From Oscillospiraceae bacterium (GTDB lineage Bacteria > Bacillota > Clostridia > Oscillospirales > Ruminococcaceae), in the NCBI GenBank assembly GCA_021202155.1, contig JAJQDP010000006.1:124001-188000 (forward strand): DNA of 64,000 nucleotides, read 5' to 3'. Below, one piece after another: positions 61,696-64,000 of this stretch. A program made the position numbers and the translations under genes. A model generated the notes under the pieces. The model was not told the DNA's origin. It did not search any database and saw only the letters and a program-made list of their open reading frames with translations. Within the stretch, counting starts at the first letter, position 1, and each line of letters starts with the position of its first letter.

Positions 61696-63027
61696 TTACT
61701 TAGTGTCTGTGGCATCTCTTTCGCGCACGATAATGCGAATCGGTGTCCCCTCGAGTCCTCCAAAAGTGTCTCTTATCTGGTTCTCCAAATATCTGCGATA
61801 TGAGAAGTGGAACAGCTCCGCTGAGTTTACGAACATTACAAACGTCGGCGGATTGGTTGAGGGCTGAGTCATGTAGTATATTTTCAGGCGTTTACCCTTG
61901 TCAGACGGTGGCTGGACTCTGTTGACGGAGTAAGCTAAGATGTCGTTGAGCTTGCCTGTGGATATTCTCATTGAATTATTTGCGTAAACGCGATTGATGA
62001 GCTCAAACAGCTTGTCAACCCTTTGTCCTGTCTTTGCCGAGATGAATATGAACGGGACATAGTCCATAAAGCTGAGCTTCTCCTTCAGGTTATCGGAGAA
62101 CTCCTTCATGGTGTTGGTATCTTTTTCAATTATATCCCACTTGTTGACGGCAACTATGCAAGCTTTGCCCTGCTCATGAGCATAGCCGGCAACCTTGGAA
62201 TCCTGTTCGGTGAAGCCTACGGATGCATCTATGACAATAACGGCGACGTCGGCGTCATCAACCGCCATATAGGCTCTCAGGACGCTGTAGTGCTCGATAT
62301 TCTCGTATACTTTCGACTTCTTTCTCATGCCGGCGGTATCTACGAAGGTGTATTTACCCCATTCGTTTTCAACCTCCGCATCTGTTGCATCTCTGGTAGT
62401 TCCGGCGATGTCGGAGACTATAGCTCTCTCCTCGCCGGCGATTCTGTTGATAATTGAAGACTTACCGACATTCGGCTTGCCGATTACGGCTACGCGAATG
62501 CTGTCCTTGTCCTCGTTTTCATCACTTACAGGAAGGTTCTCTAAAACTCTGTCCAAGAGGTCGCCAGTTCCATAGCCATGAACAGAGGAAACCTCGACAG
62601 GGTCACCAAGACCCAAATTATAGAACTCATAGAATTCCGGCTCGGGTGGTCCGAGTCTGTCGCACTTATTGACGCAGAGAACAATGGGCTTTCCCGACTT
62701 CTGGAGCATTGATGCCACTTCATAATCGTTTGCAGTAACACCAGAGCGTATGTCTGTTACAAGAATTATAACAGAAGCCTTATCAATTGCAATCTGAGCC
62801 TGACGTCTCATCTGGATGAGTATTGTATCGGTTGTCTTAGGCTCGATTCCTCCTGTGTCTACAAGCATAAATTCACGGGTGCGCCACTCGCACTTTGAGT
62901 AGATTCTGTCTCTTGTGACACCGGGCGTGTCGTCGACTATCGAAAGTCTCCTGCCTATGAGTTTATTGAATAATGTGGATTTTCCTACATTTGGTCGCCC
63001 CACAACGGCGACAATCGGCAAAGCCAT
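61696..63027 (-). CDS. der: Ribosome-associated GTPase Der (EngA)
   Basis: Double-domain GTPase for 50S assembly, 443 residues. The two G domains begin GRPNVGKST (9-17) and GKPNVGKSS (about 184-192), each with its DTxG and NKxD motifs (VDTGGIEPKT and NKCD; VDTAGMRKKS and NKWD), followed by a KH-like C-terminal domain (LKIYYMTQPSTNPPTFVMFV). GGAGG lies before the ATG. It heads the der-plsY-gpsA group; spoIVA, often next in Clostridia, is absent here. Confidence 0.97.
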   Translation of the reverse strand: MALPIVAVVGRPNVGKSTLFNKLIGRRLSIVDDTPGVTRDRIYSKCEWRTREFMLVDTGGIEPKTTDTILIQMRRQAQIAIDKASVIILVTDIRSGVTANDYEVASMLQKSGKPIVLCVNKCDRLGPPEPEFYEFYNLGLGDPVEVSSVHGYGTGDLLDRVLENLPVSDENEDKDSIRVAVIGKPNVGKSSIINRIAGEERAIVSDIAGTTRDATDAEVENEWGKYTFVDTAGMRKKSKVYENIEHYSVLRAYMAVDDADVAVIVIDASVGFTEQDSKVAGYAHEQGKACIVAVNKWDIIEKDTNTMKEFSDNLKEKLSFMDYVPFIFISAKTGQRVDKLFELINRVYANNSMRISTGKLNDILAYSVNRVQPPSDKGKRLKIYYMTQPSTNPPTFVMFVNSAELFHFSYRRYLENQIRDTFGGLEGTPIRIIVRERDATDTK

Positions 63028-63071
63028 GCTCCGCCTCCTTAATAGTAATCAGATATAATGGGTAGAAGTAT

Positions 63072-63109
63072 TAAAAAATCAGAGAAGGAATCTCTCCTTC
63101 TCTGATTTT
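63072..63109 (-). terminator. Terminator of the yceD-rpmF operon
   Basis: Minus-strand ATCAGAGAAGGA / TCCTTCTCTGAT long stem, then TTTTTT. Confidence 0.85.
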
Positions 63110-63135
63110 GAAGAAGACAAAGCTTCGTTTAAAGA

Positions 63136-63318
63136 CTATGCTTCCTTCTCGATAACCATGGTACCCTTATAGTAGCCGCAGTTACTGCAAACCTTGTGCG
63201 GCGAGGTCAAAGCACCGCAGTTGGAGCACCTTGAAAGTGCAGGAGCTTCAAGCTTCCATACGCTCGAACGTCTTTTGTCTCTTCTTGCTTTGGAGACTTT
63301 TCTCTTCGGTACTGCCAT
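63136..63318 (-). CDS. rpmF: 50S ribosomal protein L32
   Basis: A 60-residue ribosomal protein: MAVPKRKVSKARRDKRRSS at the start and a zinc ribbon with two CxxC pairs (CSNCGALTSPHKVCSNCGYY). This is the zinc-binding form of L32. The ATG at 63318 follows GGAGGAGG. It is the second gene of the yceD-rpmF operon. Confidence 0.97.
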   Translation of the reverse strand: MAVPKRKVSKARRDKRRSSVWKLEAPALSRCSNCGALTSPHKVCSNCGYYKGTMVIEKEA

Positions 63319-63375
63319 TTTCAGCACCTCCTCCTTGACGAATTATGACATAGCTACTTCGCGACGCTACTGTGA

Positions 63376-63846
63376 TTATTGGTCACTTTCGCATCCGCAA
63401 TCACCGTCATTGAGATTTTTGCCGCATGTCGGGCAGATACCCAGGCAATCTTCGCAGCAAAGAATTTTAGTCGGCATTGAAAGCAGCAAATCTGAGATAG
63501 CTAACTCGTTTAAATCAAGAGTTTCGCCGGAGCAGTAGACATACTCATCATCGTCGGGGAGATTTTCGTTGTCCTCGTCGCCTCTTACAAGGATGTGAGT
63601 ATAATCCTGATTATACCGGCGGGTGAATTCAGCCGAGCATCGATCACAAACATGGGAAACAGTGTAGTCAAGATTGTAGCTGAGTGTTACAATTCCTGCT
63701 CTGCAGACTGTCTTTCCTCTCAGGGTTACAGGAGTAATAAATTCTCCCACGCCTTTGTACTTGTCCATTTCGCTCACGGAGATGTCAGTTTCGACAGGAC
63801 GTTCTCCGTCCTCCCCGTCAAATAGCGGCTTAAGCTTCAACAGCAC
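63376..63846 (-). CDS. YceD/DUF177 family protein
   Basis: A 156-residue protein of the DUF177 family that commonly precedes rpmF and is needed for 23S rRNA or ribosome homeostasis in several bacteria. A first Cys pair is in SHVCDRCSAEF; the C-terminal CCEDCLGICPTCGKNLNDGD carries several more CxxC-type groups, consistent with zinc binding. The start is GTG at 63846, six bases after GAGG. Its strong promoter is at 63871-63899. Confidence 0.9.
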   Translation of the reverse strand: MLLKLKPLFDGEDGERPVETDISVSEMDKYKGVGEFITPVTLRGKTVCRAGIVTLSYNLDYTVSHVCDRCSAEFTRRYNQDYTHILVRGDEDNENLPDDDEYVYCSGETLDLNELAISDLLLSMPTKILCCEDCLGICPTCGKNLNDGDCGCESDQ

Positions 63847-63870
63847 ATTACACCTCAGAATATCACAAAC

Positions 63871-63899
63871 ATTATACTTTAGCGAGAGCAGAATGTCAA
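63871..63899 (-). promoter_or_regulatory. Promoter of the yceD-rpmF operon
   Basis: Minus-strand TTGACA (63894-63899), 17 bases, TATAAT (63871-63876), a full consensus. Confidence 0.85.
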
Positions 63900-63942
63900 T
63901 ACTTTTGAAAAATTTTGCTTCTACTCCCGAAAACAGACTTCA

Positions 63943-63973
63943 TCTCCGCCGCAAAAACAGTTTACGGCGGAGA
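63943..63973. repeat. Inverted repeat at the window end
   Basis: TCTCCGCCG / CGGCGGAGA, a 9-bp stem with a 13-base loop. Probably a terminator for a gene beyond the window, though no T-run follows on the minus strand. Confidence 0.4.
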
Positions 63974-64000
63974 AGCTTACTTACAAAGAATCAGTGCTCG

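Overview
The window reads as chromosomal DNA of an anaerobic, low-to-moderate GC Gram-positive, most likely a fibre-degrading gut or rumen member of the Clostridia (Oscillospiraceae/Ruminococcus-like). The reasons are a PolC-type replicative polymerase, strong vegetative promoters of the TTGACA-17-TATAAT type, SpoIID and YlmC/YmxH family proteins typical of spore-forming lineages, and a scatter of plant-polysaccharide enzymes (GH30, GH39, GH3 and a DUF4353 carbohydrate-binding protein). I see no phage, insertion sequence, CRISPR array or rRNA. Species assignment is inference only.

Layout. 1-5020: Hsp33 (cut by the window edge), a methyltransferase, a TrpR/YerC regulator, EngB and Lon on the minus strand, then tRNA-Arg(ACG). 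5021-6834: a small-ORF/terminator leader, a CNNM/CorC-family membrane protein and tRNA-Ala(CGC). 6916-12292: an accessory-looking module made of an AI-2E-type exporter, a TetR-type regulator, a patatin-like lipase, a radical-SAM-like protein that has lost its cluster motif, and an intact radical SAM/SPASM-like enzyme. The module is tied together by a 22-bp palindrome that occurs in both of its divergent promoter regions. 12417-16171: a MacB-type ABC exporter whose permease is split by a one-base frameshift. 16413-17797: cysK facing an Rrf2/CymR-like regulator. 17965-22235: a second ABC operon with a secreted, tail-anchored protein lying between ATPase and permease. 22461-30468: GH30, a purine permease, small membrane proteins, a 2-hydroxyacid dehydrogenase and proBA.

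30510-36787: SpoIID-like protein, tRNA-Arg(CCT), and a minus-strand series DUF4353 protein - trpS - ychF - XRE/TPR regulator. 36934-39513: HD protein - mnmA - ttcA-like, a tRNA-thiolation group. 39647-42541: a DUF1538 membrane protein with a two-domain P-II-like protein, and divergent GtrA. 42567-47194: GH3, a Tam-like methyltransferase and GH39, consistent with intracellular xylo- and gluco-oligosaccharide use. 47227-49138: a ParB-like protein, YlmC/YmxH and a Cys-rich conserved protein.

49279-63846 is a housekeeping block on the minus strand. From upstream to downstream it holds yceD-rpmF, der-plsY-gpsA and pyrH-frr-uppS-cdsA-dxr-rseP-ispG-polC. It covers ribosome assembly, phospholipid and isoprenoid synthesis, site-2 proteolysis and replication.

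The best candidate for an undescribed system is the TetR / AI-2E exporter / patatin / radical-SAM pair at 6.9-12.3 kb. The cluster-less paralogue aligns with the intact enzyme on both sides of the missing CxxxCxxC segment, and the shared operator suggests one regulon. Function is not known; a membrane-lipid role is inference from the patatin neighbour.
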